Source of the DNA: Beijerinckiaceae bacterium
Lineage (GTDB): Bacteria; Pseudomonadota; Alphaproteobacteria; Rhizobiales; Beijerinckiaceae
Reading direction: 5' to 3'
NCBI GenBank assembly: GCA_027533425.1
Contig: JAPZUD010000002.1
Coordinates: 372,001-436,000 of the forward strand
DNA: 64,000 bases
Made by a program: the position numbers and the translations under genes. Of the stretch, positions 52,670 through 61,755 are shown in pieces. Each line of letters opens with the position of its first letter. The first letter of the stretch is position 1. The notes under the pieces were generated by a model. That model ran no database searches and was not told where the DNA came from. It worked only from the letters and a program-made list of their open reading frames with translations.

Positions 52670-53524
52670 TTACCCGCCATGCGCATAGGCCCAGTAGGCC
52701 TCGCGCGCCTTGGCGAAGAACGGGCCGGGCTGCAGGTCGCGGCTGTCGATCCGGGTGATCGGCATGACCTTGGCATAATTGCCGGACTGGAAGATCTCGT
52801 CGGCCGCTTCGAAATCGGCATAGGTCAGCGATTTCTCGACCACGGTCACGCCGCTGTCGCGCAGGAGCTGGATCACGCGCTGGCGGGTGATGCCGTTGAG
52901 GAACGAGGAATTCGCCTCCGGCGTGTAGACGATGCCGTTCTTCGCCATGAAGACATTGGCGGTGGTCAGTTCGGCGACATTGCCGAGGAAATCACGCACC
53001 AGCGCATTGTCGAAGCCGCGGGATTTCGCCTCGCGCAGGGCGCGGGCATTGTTGGGGTAAAGGCAGCCGGCCTTCGAATCGGTCGGCATGCATTCGATGG
53101 TCGGGCGGCGGAACGGCGAGAGCGTGATCGAGCCGCCCTTCGGCTCCGGCATCGGCGCGGCAAAGAGGCAGAGCAGGAAGCGCGAATCATCCGGATCGGG
53201 CAGGATGGCGGAGCCCTTGTCGCCCTCGCCCCAGATCATCGGCTTGACATAGAGCGCGGTGCCGGGCGCGAATTTCTTCACGCCGTCGCGGGCAAGGCCG
53301 ATGATGGTATCCGGGTCAACCGGCGCGTTGAGGCCGATCCCGGCGGCGGAGCGGATCACCCGCTTCGCATGCAGCTCGATATCGGGCATCCGCCCCTCGA
53401 AGACGCGGCCGCCATCGAAGACCGAGGAGGCCAGCCAGAAACCATGGCTGCGCGGGCCGAGAATGGGCGGGTTGCCCTCGTGCCAGTCGCCGTTGAAATA
53501 GGTCCAGGTTTCCGACCAGGCCAT
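52670..53524 (-). CDS. Class IV aminotransferase (branched-chain type)
   Basis: 284 residues. PLP lysine lies in the TDSKAGCLYPNN region; FLGNVAELTTANVFM and SFLNGITRQRVI are class IV signatures. Probably transfers amino groups between branched-chain amino acids and 2-oxoglutarate; D-amino acid or aminodeoxychorismate lyase activity cannot be excluded. GGAG six bases before ATG. A palindrome at 53554-53570 lies in its promoter region. Confidence 0.85.
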   Translation of the reverse strand: MAWSETWTYFNGDWHEGNPPILGPRSHGFWLASSVFDGGRVFEGRMPDIELHAKRVIRSAAGIGLNAPVDPDTIIGLARDGVKKFAPGTALYVKPMIWGEGDKGSAILPDPDDSRFLLCLFAAPMPEPKGGSITLSPFRRPTIECMPTDSKAGCLYPNNARALREAKSRGFDNALVRDFLGNVAELTTANVFMAKNGIVYTPEANSSFLNGITRQRVIQLLRDSGVTVVEKSLTYADFEAADEIFQSGNYAKVMPITRIDSRDLQPGPFFAKAREAYWAYAHGG

Positions 53525-53553
53525 GCTGCACTCCGGAAGAGAGGAATTGGATA

Positions 53554-53570
53554 TATCGGAGCATTCGATA
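53554..53570. promoter_or_regulatory. Inverted repeat TATCG-N7-CGATA in a divergent promoter region
   Basis: In the 140-base gap between the aminotransferase (minus) and the dehalogenase (plus). Short dyads of this kind resemble MarR/PadR-type operators. It may overlap a -10 element for the aminotransferase. Confidence 0.3.
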
Positions 53571-53664
53571 GTCTCCCCCCGGGCCGGTCAATCCGCGCAG
53601 GGTCGCTTGGCAGAATTTTTTTCTCCTGCTGTCGAAGCGCGAAACAAAAGATCACGAGGAAACG

Positions 53665-54336
53665 ATGTCCCGCATTTTCATGTTCGACGCCTATGGAACG
53701 CTGTTCGATGTCCACAGCGCGGTGGCCAAAGCCGGGCAGGCGCTCGGCCCAAAGGCCGAACCCGTCAGCCAGATGTGGCGGACAAAGCAGCTCGAATATA
53801 CCTGGACGCTCAGCCTGATGGGCAAGGCCGGTGGCGCGTCGGCGGATTTCGCCGCCCTGACCGCAGCGGCGCTCGATTTCGCGCTGGCGCGGCATGGCCT
53901 CGCCGATCCGGCGCTGCGCGCGGGCCTGCTGGCGGCCTATCAACGGCTCGATGCCTACCCGGACGTGACCCCGCTTCTGCAGGCGCTGAAGGCCGACGGG
54001 CATCGCGCCTTCATCTTCACCAACGGCACGCGCGGGATGATCGAGGCGGCGGTGGCAGCAGCAGGGATCGGCCCTTTGCTCGCGGGAATCGTGACCGTGG
54101 AGCCGGTCGGCTGCTTCAAGCCGCATCCCGATGTTTACGCCCATGCGGCGCGGGAGGCCGGCGCCGGCGCGCCGGGAGAGATCACCTTCGCCTCGTCGAA
54201 CCGCTGGGATGTGGCCGGCGCCAGCGCCTGCGGCTGGCGCGCCTTCTGGATCAACCGCACCGGGCAGCCGGAGGAGTATTCCGGCTTCCCGCCGGCGGCG
54301 GCGCGGACGGGGCTGGCGGGGCTGGAGGCGGTGTAG
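53665..54336 (+). CDS. HAD-family haloacid dehalogenase, type II
   Basis: 223 residues. Nucleophile Asp8 in FMFDAYGTLFD, FTNGTRGM (motif 2) and a Lys in CFKPHPDVY; FASSNRWDVAGA is the type II signature. It hydrolyses (S)-2-haloacids or a related phosphate/halide ester in the cytoplasm. AGGAAACG precedes ATG. Confidence 0.9.
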   Translation: MSRIFMFDAYGTLFDVHSAVAKAGQALGPKAEPVSQMWRTKQLEYTWTLSLMGKAGGASADFAALTAAALDFALARHGLADPALRAGLLAAYQRLDAYPDVTPLLQALKADGHRAFIFTNGTRGMIEAAVAAAGIGPLLAGIVTVEPVGCFKPHPDVYAHAAREAGAGAPGEITFASSNRWDVAGASACGWRAFWINRTGQPEEYSGFPPAAARTGLAGLEAV

Positions 54337-54341
54337 GCCCC

Positions 54342-55736
54342 TCAAGCCCCCAAAGCCGCGATGATCCGCGCCCAGCTGCGCTGGCCCTTGTGGAAGCTCG
54401 AGAGGTCATATTTCTCGTTCGGCGAATGGATGCGGTCATCATCCAGCCCGAACCCGATCAGCAGCGCGTCGAGGCCGAGCACGCGCTTGAAATCGCCGAC
54501 GATCGGGATCGAGCCGCCCGCGCCCAGCACCACCGGCTCGGTACCCCATTCGGCGCGCAGGGCATCGGTGGCCTTTTTCAGCTCCGGGCTTTCCTCGCGC
54601 ACCTGGGTGGCGCGGCTGCCCTTGTAGCCGATGAACTCGACCGAGCAATCCGGCGGGACCTGGCTTGCCACATAGGCGCGGAAATTCTTCTGGATCGCCA
54701 CGGGGTCCTGGTCATGGACGAGGCGGAAGGAAATCTTGGCGCGGGCCTCGCTGGCAATGACCGTCTTGGTGCCCTCGCCGGTATAGCCGCCCCAGATGCC
54801 GTTGACATCGCAGGTCGGGCGCGACTGCATCTTCTCGATCAGGGTGCGGTCCTTTTCACCGGAGGCAAATTTCAGCCCGATCTGGCCGAGAAACTCGCTT
54901 TCGGTCAGGCCGAGCGCTTCCCATTGCGCAAGGCGGTTGGCGCCGGTGTCATGCACGCCGGCATAGAAATCCGGCACCTGGATCCGGCCCTCGGCATCAT
55001 GCATCGAGGCGATGATGCGCGAGAGGATGTGGATCGGGTTCTGGGCCGTGCCGCCGAAATGGCCGGAATGGAGATCGCGGTCGGCCGCCTTGATGATGAT
55101 CTCCTCATAGAGCATCCCGCGCAGGGACGAGGTGATCTGCGGGGTGTTGCGGTCCCATTGGCCGGTATCGCAGACGATGCAGATATCGGCCCTGAACTCG
55201 TCCTTGTTGGCGGCGAGGAAGGGCGGCAGGTTGACCGAGCCGCTCTCCTCCTCGCCCTCGATCATCACCGAGAGCGAGATCGGCAGGTCGCCCGTCTCGG
55301 CGATGATGGCGCGGCAGGCCTCGAGGAAGGTCATGACCTGGCCCTTGTCATCGCAGGCGCCGCGGCCGGTGATGACCTTGCGGCCGGGCTCGAGCTCCTT
55401 GACCTTCGGGGCGAAGGGCGGATCCTCCCACAACTCGATCGGATCGACCGGCTGGACATCGTAATGGCCATAGAACAGCACATGCGGCTTGCCGGGCCGG
55501 CGGCGATGGCCGACCACGACCGGATGGCCGGGGGTCGGCCGGGCCGAAGCCTCGAAGCCGAGGGATTGCAGGTCCTTCACGAGATGGTCGGCGCAGGCGC
55601 GGGTCTGCGCATCATAGGCCGAATCCGCACCGACGGATTCGAAGCGCAGCAGCGTGAACAGGCGTTCGAGGCTCTTGTCGAGGTCGCGGTCAAGCCGCGC
55701 CAGAACGGAATCGAGCGGGAGGATCTGGGCATTCAT
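54342..55736 (-). CDS. M20 family dipeptidase
   Basis: 464 residues. Metal-binding motifs: FYGHYDVQP (His), GRGACDDKGQ (bridging Asp) and the catalytic EGEEESGS. A dimerisation domain sits between. It acts on dipeptides or N-acyl amino acids with two zinc ions, cytoplasmic. The length suits PepV/CNDP-type enzymes. Convergent with the dehalogenase gene, five bases apart. Confidence 0.93.
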   Translation of the reverse strand: MNAQILPLDSVLARLDRDLDKSLERLFTLLRFESVGADSAYDAQTRACADHLVKDLQSLGFEASARPTPGHPVVVGHRRRPGKPHVLFYGHYDVQPVDPIELWEDPPFAPKVKELEPGRKVITGRGACDDKGQVMTFLEACRAIIAETGDLPISLSVMIEGEEESGSVNLPPFLAANKDEFRADICIVCDTGQWDRNTPQITSSLRGMLYEEIIIKAADRDLHSGHFGGTAQNPIHILSRIIASMHDAEGRIQVPDFYAGVHDTGANRLAQWEALGLTESEFLGQIGLKFASGEKDRTLIEKMQSRPTCDVNGIWGGYTGEGTKTVIASEARAKISFRLVHDQDPVAIQKNFRAYVASQVPPDCSVEFIGYKGSRATQVREESPELKKATDALRAEWGTEPVVLGAGGSIPIVGDFKRVLGLDALLIGFGLDDDRIHSPNEKYDLSSFHKGQRSWARIIAALGA

Positions 55737-55799
55737 ATCGGGTCTCGTCTGTGTCGGGACATCGTCCCGGGAAGCAGGCCGCCGGAAGGGCGCGGCGTT

Positions 55800-56414
55800 T
55801 CAGCGCGAGAATAGCCAGAGCGCCAGCTTCCCCGCAATCGAAACCATGACCAGGGCGATCAACGCATCGAGGATGCGCCAGGCCACGGGATTGCGGAAGA
55901 CCGGCGTCAGCACGCGGGCGCCATAGGCAAGGCTGAAGAACCAGGCGAAGGAGGCGGTCATCGCCCCGAACGCATAGGCGAAGCGCGGCAGGCCGGCATA
56001 GGGTGCGGCCAGCGCGCCGACGAGGATCACCGTGTCGAGATAGACATGCGGGTTGAGGAAGGTGAGCGCGAGGCAGGTGCGGATCGCCGCTCCGAGCGGC
56101 ACGGGGCCGCCTTCGCCCACCTCCATCGCCTGGGGTGCCAGGGCCCGGCGGGCTGCCTTCCAGCCGTACCAGAGCAGGAAGCCGATGCCGAACAGCGTCA
56201 CGCCGACCAGCAGCGCCGGGACAAGCTGGATCAGTGCGCCGAGCCCGGCCACGCCGAGCGCGATCAACGCAGCATCGGAGAGCGAGCAGATCAACGCCAG
56301 CGGGAAGACATGCTCGCGGCGGATGCCCTGCCGCAGGATGAAGGCGTTCTGCGCGCCGATCGCGATGATCAGCCCGCCGCCAATGAGGAAGCCGGAAAGG
56401 AAGGGCGAAAGCAT
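55800..56414 (-). CDS. LysE/ArgO family amino acid exporter
   Basis: 204 residues, six membrane helices. Signatures: GGGLIIAIGAQNAFILRQGIR at the start and TFLNPHVYLDTVILVGAL near the middle. It exports basic amino acids such as lysine or arginine. Sixty-three bases upstream of the M20 dipeptidase gene; both could join in peptide and amino acid homeostasis. Confidence 0.93.
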   Translation of the reverse strand: MLSPFLSGFLIGGGLIIAIGAQNAFILRQGIRREHVFPLALICSLSDAALIALGVAGLGALIQLVPALLVGVTLFGIGFLLWYGWKAARRALAPQAMEVGEGGPVPLGAAIRTCLALTFLNPHVYLDTVILVGALAAPYAGLPRFAYAFGAMTASFAWFFSLAYGARVLTPVFRNPVAWRILDALIALVMVSIAGKLALWLFSR

Positions 56415-56552
56415 GGGCGCGGGTTACACCGGCAACAGCCAAAAGGCCAGTGCCGCGCGCGACATCCGGTTTATCCGTTGGGGACCGGCCGGCACCGGCT
56501 TGACTTGGCCTGCCCGCTGCCAAATCCTGCCGCCTTCCGGGGGGAGATGGTC

Positions 56553-56954
56553 ATGCGTGGCTGGGGTGTGGTTCCGTTGGTGGTCTGGCTTGCGGGCCCC
56601 GGTGCGGCGGTGGCGGACGAGCCGAAGAAGCTCTCGCTCAACGCGGTTGGCGACCAGGATATCCAGGTCACAAACGGCATCAGCCTTGCGCGGGACTGCG
56701 TGGCCCGGTCAGGTCCGCGGGTCGGCATCATCGAGGCGCCGAAGCACGGCAAGCTGACGGAGCGGCCAGTGGACATGTTCCCCACCTACAAGGCCGACAA
56801 CCCGCGTTTCCCGTGCAACGAACGCCGGATCAAGGGCGTCGGCGCCTATTACAAGGCCAAGCCCGGCTTCCGCGGCAATGACCGGTTCCGGTTCGCGCTC
56901 GTCTATTATGACGGCACTGCCGAGTTCTACACCGTCGATATCAAGGTCTGGTAG
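56553..56954 (+). CDS. Secreted protein, first of three tandem paralogs
   Basis: 133 residues from the ATG at 56553 (GGGGAG eight bases upstream; an ATG two codons earlier overlaps that site). Signal peptide (about 1-22), then a beta-rich domain: one Cys after LARD, IIEAPKHGKL, a second Cys in NPRFPCNERRI, then GNDRFRFALVYYDGTAEFYTV. The same layout recurs in the two genes that follow. Probably a disulfide-bonded Ig-like domain in the periplasm; function unknown. Confidence 0.75.
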   Translation: MRGWGVVPLVVWLAGPGAAVADEPKKLSLNAVGDQDIQVTNGISLARDCVARSGPRVGIIEAPKHGKLTERPVDMFPTYKADNPRFPCNERRIKGVGAYYKAKPGFRGNDRFRFALVYYDGTAEFYTVDIKVW

Positions 56955-56961
56955 GAAGGCC

Positions 56962-57396
56962 ATGGCGAACCTTGCAGCCGAGATGCTCTCGACCCTGCTG
57001 CTCTCGATGGGCGCGGCGGCGGGCCTTGTCGAGAACAACACGCTCGCGCTCCATGCCGTGGCCGGGCAGGAAATCCGGCTGCAGAATGTCTGGCATCTCA
57101 ACGACAATTGCACGCCGACCGCCCCGATCCGGATGGTCGTGACCAAACCGGCCGGCAAGGGCACGCTGGAGGCGGTGCCGGTCGAGGATTTCATCGACGG
57201 GGATGACAGCGACCTGATGCGGAAATGCGGCACCCGCCGTGTCGCGTCGCTCGACATCCGCTATGCGACCCGGCCCGGCAACACGGGCGAGGACCGGTTC
57301 GGCTTCGCGGTGCTCTTCCAGGACGGGACGGTCTGGAACTATACGGTCACCGTCCGGATCGCGCGGCCCGCCGCGCAGGCGCCGGAGGACGAGTGA
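56962..57396 (+). CDS. Secreted protein, second of three tandem paralogs
   Basis: 144 residues from the ATG at 56962. A weak hydrophobic start (about 8-22), then DNCTPTAPIRMVVTKPAGKGTL, RKCGTRRVASLDIRY, and GEDRFGFAVLFQDGTVWNYTV, matching the first paralog in both cysteines and the DRF-F / DG core. It starts seven bases after the first gene and overlaps the third by one base. Confidence 0.72.
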   Translation: MANLAAEMLSTLLLSMGAAAGLVENNTLALHAVAGQEIRLQNVWHLNDNCTPTAPIRMVVTKPAGKGTLEAVPVEDFIDGDDSDLMRKCGTRRVASLDIRYATRPGNTGEDRFGFAVLFQDGTVWNYTVTVRIARPAAQAPEDE

Positions 57397-57818
57397 TGCG
57401 GCGGGCCCGCGCACTGGCACTGCTGACGCTTCTGGCTGCTCCCGGCATGGCCGCGGAACCGGAGAAGATCGTCCGCTCGGTGCTGCCCGGCGAGACCGTG
57501 CGGGTCTATATCGCCTATCACGCCGAGCGGGATTGCACCCGGAGCGGCGAGATCCGGCTGGCGATGATCGAACCGCCGGCACAGGGGCGCCTGTTCCTCC
57601 GGGAAACGACAACCCGGCCGGGCTTCGGCTACAACAATCCGCGGCACCATTGCAATCAGCGGGAGATTGCCGCCGTCGAGGTCGCCTACGAGGCGTCGGG
57701 CAAGGCCGAGGGCCTCCAGCGCACGCGCTATGGCCTTGTTTTCAGCGATGGCCAGATGCGGCTGATCGATGCGGAAATCACTGTCTGGGCGCCGCCGGCA
57801 GAGCCGAAGGCCGAGTAA
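57396..57818 (+). CDS. Secreted protein, third of three tandem paralogs
   Basis: 140 residues. Signal peptide (about 1-19), RDCTRSGEIRLAMIEPPAQGRL, NPRHHCNQREIAAVEVAYEA and TRYGLVFSDGQMRLIDAEITVW. Cysteine spacing and the motifs match the other two, but the DRF motif has become RTRYG. Its ATG overlaps the stop of the second gene. Short repeat copy B and palindromic copy 3 follow. Confidence 0.73.
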   Translation: MRRARALALLTLLAAPGMAAEPEKIVRSVLPGETVRVYIAYHAERDCTRSGEIRLAMIEPPAQGRLFLRETTTRPGFGYNNPRHHCNQREIAAVEVAYEASGKAEGLQRTRYGLVFSDGQMRLIDAEITVWAPPAEPKAE

Positions 57819-57830
57819 GGCAGCGGGCGG

Positions 57831-57893
57831 GAGGCCCCCTCACCCGCTCACTGACGCTCGCGACCTCTCCCCGAGGGGGAGAGGTGGGAGAGG
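57831..57893. repeat. Short intergenic repeat, copy B
   Basis: GAGGCCCCCTCACCC...CTCTCCCCGAGGGGGAGAGG, as at 29300-29357, with a different middle hairpin. Confidence 0.75.
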
Positions 57894-57907
57894 GCTGGAC
57901 TCATCGC

Positions 57908-57994
57908 CGTCATGCCCGCCCTCGGGGCGGGCATCCACGACTTGGCTGTGATAATGGGCAGTCGTGGATGGCCGGGCCAAGCCCGGCCATGACG
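57908..57994. repeat. Palindromic REP-like element, copy 3
   Basis: About 87 bases; same arms and hairpins as copies 1 and 2, in the orientation of copy 2. Sits between convergent genes, 13 bases before the HerA-like stop. Confidence 0.85.
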
Positions 57995-58007
57995 AAAGGA
58001 GCAACGC

Positions 58008-59576
58008 TTACCGCCGCCCGCCCAGCAAGCTGCCGAGCACGCCGCGCACGATGGCGGTGCCGATCTGCCGGCCAACGGACGTGGCGACGGAGCGAGCGGC
58101 CGAGGTGACGATCTTCTCGGTCATGGATTGCGGCTGGCGGCCTTTCGGCTTGCCGGCCGTGCTGCCGCCCCCGCCGAGAATACCGCCGAGCACATTGCCG
58201 AGGATTCCGCCACTGCCGGCCTGCTCCTCCTCGGCGGCCTTGGCCGAAGCCTCGGCCTTCTTGGCCAGCATCTCGAAGGCACTCTCGCGATCGATCGTCT
58301 CGGTGTATTTGTTGCGGAACGGGCTCTCGCGCATCAGCGCCTTGCGTTCTTCCGGGGTGACCGGGCCGACGCGGCCGCCGGGCGGGGCGACGAGCGTGCG
58401 CTCGACCATCGAGGGCGCGCCCTTGCCTTCGAGGACGGAGACGAGCGCCTCGCCGACGCCGAGATTGGTGATGACATCCGCCGTGCGGAATTTCGGGTTG
58501 GCGCGGAAGGTTTCCGCCGCGGCCTTCACCGCCTTCTGCTCGCGCGGGGTGAAGGCGCGGAGGGCATGCTGCACGCGGTTGCCGAGCTGCGCGCCGACCT
58601 TGTCCGGCACATCGAGCGGGTTCTGCGTGACGAAATAGACGCCGACGCCCTTCGAACGGATGAGGCGGACGACCTGCTCGATCGAATCGAGCAACGCCGC
58701 CGGCGCATTCTCGAAGAGCAGATGCGCCTCGTCGAAGAAGAAGACGAGCTTGGGCTTTTCCGGATCGCCGATTTCCGGCAATTGCTCGAAGAGTTCGGAC
58801 AGCATCCAGAGCAGGAAGGTGGCGTAGAGCCGTGGCGACTTCATCAGCTTGTCGGCGGCGAGCACGTTGATATGGCCGCGGCCCTCCTCGTCGACACGCA
58901 TGAAATCGGCGATTTCCAGCGCGGGCTCACCGAAGAAGTTCTGCCCGCCCTGGTTTTCGAGGACGAGCAACTGACGCTGGATCGCCCCGACCGAGGCCGG
59001 CGAGACATTGCCATAGGCGGCCTGGAGCTGGGCCTGCAATTCCTTGTTGCTGCCGAGCTCGGCCAGCATGGCGCGCAGATCCTTCAGGTCGAGCAGGAGG
59101 AGGCCCTGCTCGTCGGCATAGCGGAACAGGATGTTCAGCACGCCTTCCTGCACGTCGTTCAGTTCCAGCAGCCGGGCGAGGAGCAGCGGGCCCATCTCGG
59201 CCACGGTGGCGCGGATCGGGTGGCCCTGCTCGCCGAACAGATCCCAGAAGACGACCGGGAATTGCTCAGCCTTGTATTCGACGCCGATTTCCTTGGCCCG
59301 GTTGACGAAAGGCGGCAGGGCATTGCCCATGGCCGCGACACCGGCGAGGTCGCCCTTGATATCGGCGGTGAAGACCGGCACGCCGGCGGCGGAGAAACCC
59401 TCCGCCATCTTCTGCAAAGTCACGGTCTTGCCGGTGCCGGTGGCGCCGGTGACGAGGCCATGCCGGTTGGCCAGTTTCAGCACCAGCTGCTCGTATTTGG
59501 TTTCGCTCTTGCCGATAAGGATGGTGCCAGAAGGTGCCGCCACGGCGCGTTCTCCAAAAGGATCGTTAACCCTCAT
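58008..59576 (-). CDS. HerA-like ATPase (DUF853/YjgR family)
   Basis: 522 residues from the ATG at 59576; upstream codons would run into the divergent hydrolase gene. Walker A GATGTGKT (residues 44-51), Walker B region [13 protein letters not shown], and the conserved [21 protein letters not shown]-terminal tail is Gly-rich ([12 protein letters not shown]) and basic. The family resembles HerA-type DNA translocases or bipolar helicases, though the cellular role of YjgR is unproven. Confidence 0.92.
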   Translation of the reverse strand: MRVNDPFGERAVAAPSGTILIGKSETKYEQLVLKLANRHGLVTGATGTGKTVTLQKMAEGFSAAGVPVFTADIKGDLAGVAAMGNALPPFVNRAKEIGVEYKAEQFPVVFWDLFGEQGHPIRATVAEMGPLLLARLLELNDVQEGVLNILFRYADEQGLLLLDLKDLRAMLAELGSNKELQAQLQAAYGNVSPASVGAIQRQLLVLENQGGQNFFGEPALEIADFMRVDEEGRGHINVLAADKLMKSPRLYATFLLWMLSELFEQLPEIGDPEKPKLVFFFDEAHLLFENAPAALLDSIEQVVRLIRSKGVGVYFVTQNPLDVPDKVGAQLGNRVQHALRAFTPREQKAVKAAAETFRANPKFRTADVITNLGVGEALVSVLEGKGAPSMVERTLVAPPGGRVGPVTPEERKALMRESPFRNKYTETIDRESAFEMLAKKAEASAKAAEEEQAGSGGILGNVLGGILGGGGSTAGKPKGRQPQSMTEKIVTSAARSVATSVGRQIGTAIVRGVLGSLLGGRR

Positions 59577-59721
59577 CGCTATAACCGGAACTCGCGCCTG
59601 GCGAAAAGGCCCCGGAGACGCAATTCCTTTCCGGATTGTCATCTCCTCTCCATCCTGCGGTTTGCCACGGGCCACGAGGATGGCCTGCGGGGAATGCGGG
59701 TCTTCGAGGAAAGAAAACGGC

Positions 59722-60564
59722 ATGATGTCCGGACGTTTCGCTACCGCCCTGCTTGCCAGCCTGATCGCCAGCCTGCCTCCCGCTCTGGCCGGGACATCCG
59801 GCAGCTACAGCCGCGCCGATGGCACGCGGATCGAGGCCCGCGTGCTGGAGGCGCCGGGCTGCGCGCCGCTGGCCATCATTTCCCACGGGTTCGGCGGCAA
59901 TTCGAAGGGCAATCCGCAGCTCGCCGAGGCCCTGAACCGTGCCGGCTACCGGGTGATCGTGCCGAGCCACCCCGAATCAGGCCCGAGGGCCCTGCTTGGC
60001 TCGCTGGGCAATGGCCGCCCGCGCGAGCGCATCCTCGATCTCGCCGCCGATCCGACCTTGCTCGGCGCACGGGAGGCCGATGTCACCGCCATCCTGACCG
60101 CCGAGATGCGGCGTTGCGCCGTCCCGTTCAAGGTTCTGGGCGGCCATTCCATGGGCGCTCGGACGGCGCTGCTCGAGGCGGGTGCAGCCAATCGCAACGG
60201 CATGAAGGGCGCCGACCGGTTCGATGCCTATCTCGCGCTCTCGCCGGCCGGGGAGAATTCGCGGCTCTTTCCGAAAGGGGCGATGGCCGGCATCCGCAAG
60301 CCCGTCCTGATGGTCACCGGCACGCGCGACGAGGGCGAGGGCGGCGGCTACGAGAACCGGCTCAGCACCTTCGAGGGCCTGCCGCCGGGCCGCAAGCGGC
60401 TGGCCGTGATCAACGAGGCCACGCATGGCGATCTCGGCGGGCGGCGTAACCCGGCGGTCGGCCGGCTGATCGGCGAGATGGCGGTCGAATTCCTCGCCAT
60501 GGTCCGCAGCGGCGGAACGGCCAGGGCGAAACCGCGGCCGGAGGTCTTCCTTTCCGACAAGTGA
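59722..60564 (+). CDS. Secreted alpha/beta hydrolase
   Basis: 280 residues. Signal peptide (about 1-23), oxyanion region ISHGFGGN, nucleophile Ser in GGHSMGART, an Asp in [10 protein letters not shown], and a His in [10 protein letters not shown]. Probably an esterase or dienelactone-hydrolase-like enzyme acting in the periplasm. Double ATG at 59722 and 59725. Confidence 0.85.
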   Translation: MMSGRFATALLASLIASLPPALAGTSGSYSRADGTRIEARVLEAPGCAPLAIISHGFGGNSKGNPQLAEALNRAGYRVIVPSHPESGPRALLGSLGNGRPRERILDLAADPTLLGAREADVTAILTAEMRRCAVPFKVLGGHSMGARTALLEAGAANRNGMKGADRFDAYLALSPAGENSRLFPKGAMAGIRKPVLMVTGTRDEGEGGGYENRLSTFEGLPPGRKRLAVINEATHGDLGGRRNPAVGRLIGEMAVEFLAMVRSGGTARAKPRPEVFLSDK

Positions 60565-60682
60565 GGCGCCAGCCGCCGCAGAATAGTTCATGGCTAAACT
60601 ATTTTGGCTTGCCAGCGGGGCGGGTCTGTCGTAATTCCCCGGGGAGAGAATCCGGCGCGGGCCGGTGACAGGGAGAATGACC

Positions 60683-61069
60683 ATGGACGAGCTCATCAAC
60701 CGCGTGGCCACCAATGTCGGGCTGGAACCGGCGATGGCGCAGCAGGCTGTCGGCATGATCCTGAGCTTCCTGCAGAAGAACGGTCCCGCCGAGGAAATCG
60801 GCCAGATGATGGCCGCCATGCCGGGTGCGGCCGAGCTCGCTGCCGCCAATGCCGGCGAAAGCGGTGGCCTGATGGGCGGGCTGATGAACATGATGGGCCA
60901 GGGCGGCGGTGTCATGGCGCTCGGCCAGCAATTGATGAGCGCCGGCATCGGCATGGGCCAGATCACCGCCCTCTCCAAGGAAGTCTTCGCCTATGGCCAG
61001 GAAAAGGCCGGCGAGGACACGATGGGCGCCATTGTCGGTGCCATTCCCGGCCTCAGCCAGTTCGTCTGA
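60683..61069 (+). CDS. Helical Met/Gly-rich protein, unknown
   Basis: 128 residues from the ATG at 60683 with GGGAG eight bases upstream; ATG 60677 is an alternative. Residues 1-45 form helices (NRVATNVGLEPAMAQQAVGM) like DUF2267/DUF2780-type proteins, followed by a Gly/Met-rich middle (GLMGGLMNMMGQGGG) and a helical end with GAIVGAIPGLSQFV. Probably cytoplasmic; role not known. Confidence 0.65.
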   Translation: MDELINRVATNVGLEPAMAQQAVGMILSFLQKNGPAEEIGQMMAAMPGAAELAAANAGESGGLMGGLMNMMGQGGGVMALGQQLMSAGIGMGQITALSKEVFAYGQEKAGEDTMGAIVGAIPGLSQFV

Positions 61070-61108
61070 CGCTTCGGGGGCACCGGCGCCCCTGCGCCAG
61101 CGCGCTCT

Positions 61109-61639
61109 TCAATGCCAGCGGATCGAATAGCTGACATTGTAGGTGGCGCAGTCGGTGGATTCGTTGATGAGCGCGCGCCAGAAGGCCGTGTAGGGTTCGC
61201 GGCAGTCGCGGCGATAGCCTCCCGTTGCACGGACGGTGGGCCAGAACAGGTAATAGCCCGTTCTTGCCGCCGTGAACCGGGTGGCGCCGTTCTGCGTGGC
61301 CGACAGGGAGAGTGCCGGATCGTCGGGATCTGCCGTCAGCACATCCATGAGGTTACGCCCGAACTGGCTGGTCACGATGATATGGCCGGAGCGGATCGTC
61401 GCAGAATATTCGAAACGCAGGCTCTCGCCCGCCTTCAGATAGACCGGCCGGACCATGGGCAGACGCAAGGGGGCGACCATGGCTGCCGTTCCGAATTCAT
61501 GACCGATGACTTTCCCCTTGGTCATGCCCGGTGCCAGCGACAGCACGAAGAAAAGCAGCAGCAGCGCCGGAACCGACAATCCAAGCGATCGCCCGGCTGT
61601 GCTGTTCCGTGTCAGAGCTTCCCGATCGAGGTAATACAT
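61109..61639 (-). CDS. Single-helix anchored hypothetical protein
   Basis: 176 residues from the ATG at 61639. One membrane helix near 22-38 (LSVPALLLLFFVLSLAP), then an extracytoplasmic domain with two cysteines (RRDCREPY, STDCATYN). No family recognised. A perfect 20-base palindrome lies 18 bases upstream of its ATG, so it is probably regulated by a dimeric repressor or activator. Confidence 0.65.
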   Translation of the reverse strand: MYYLDREALTRNSTAGRSLGLSVPALLLLFFVLSLAPGMTKGKVIGHEFGTAAMVAPLRLPMVRPVYLKAGESLRFEYSATIRSGHIIVTSQFGRNLMDVLTADPDDPALSLSATQNGATRFTAARTGYYLFWPTVRATGGYRRDCREPYTAFWRALINESTDCATYNVSYSIRWH

Positions 61640-61656
61640 GGCGTTGATCGCTCAAG

Positions 61657-61676
61657 TTAGACATGCATTTGTCTAA
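61657..61676. promoter_or_regulatory. Operator-like palindrome TTAGACA-N6-TGTCTAA
   Basis: A perfect 7+7 dyad with a six-base spacer, extended imperfectly to CAAGTT...AACTTG outside. It sits in an AT-rich gap immediately before the gene at 61109-61639, in the position of a TetR-type operator. Confidence 0.6.
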
Positions 61677-61755
61677 ACTTGTATTCGATATAACTTGCGC
61701 CGGCACTAATGTATTACCAGAAAATGAATGAACGCCTGTTAACCCTGTCCGGCTG

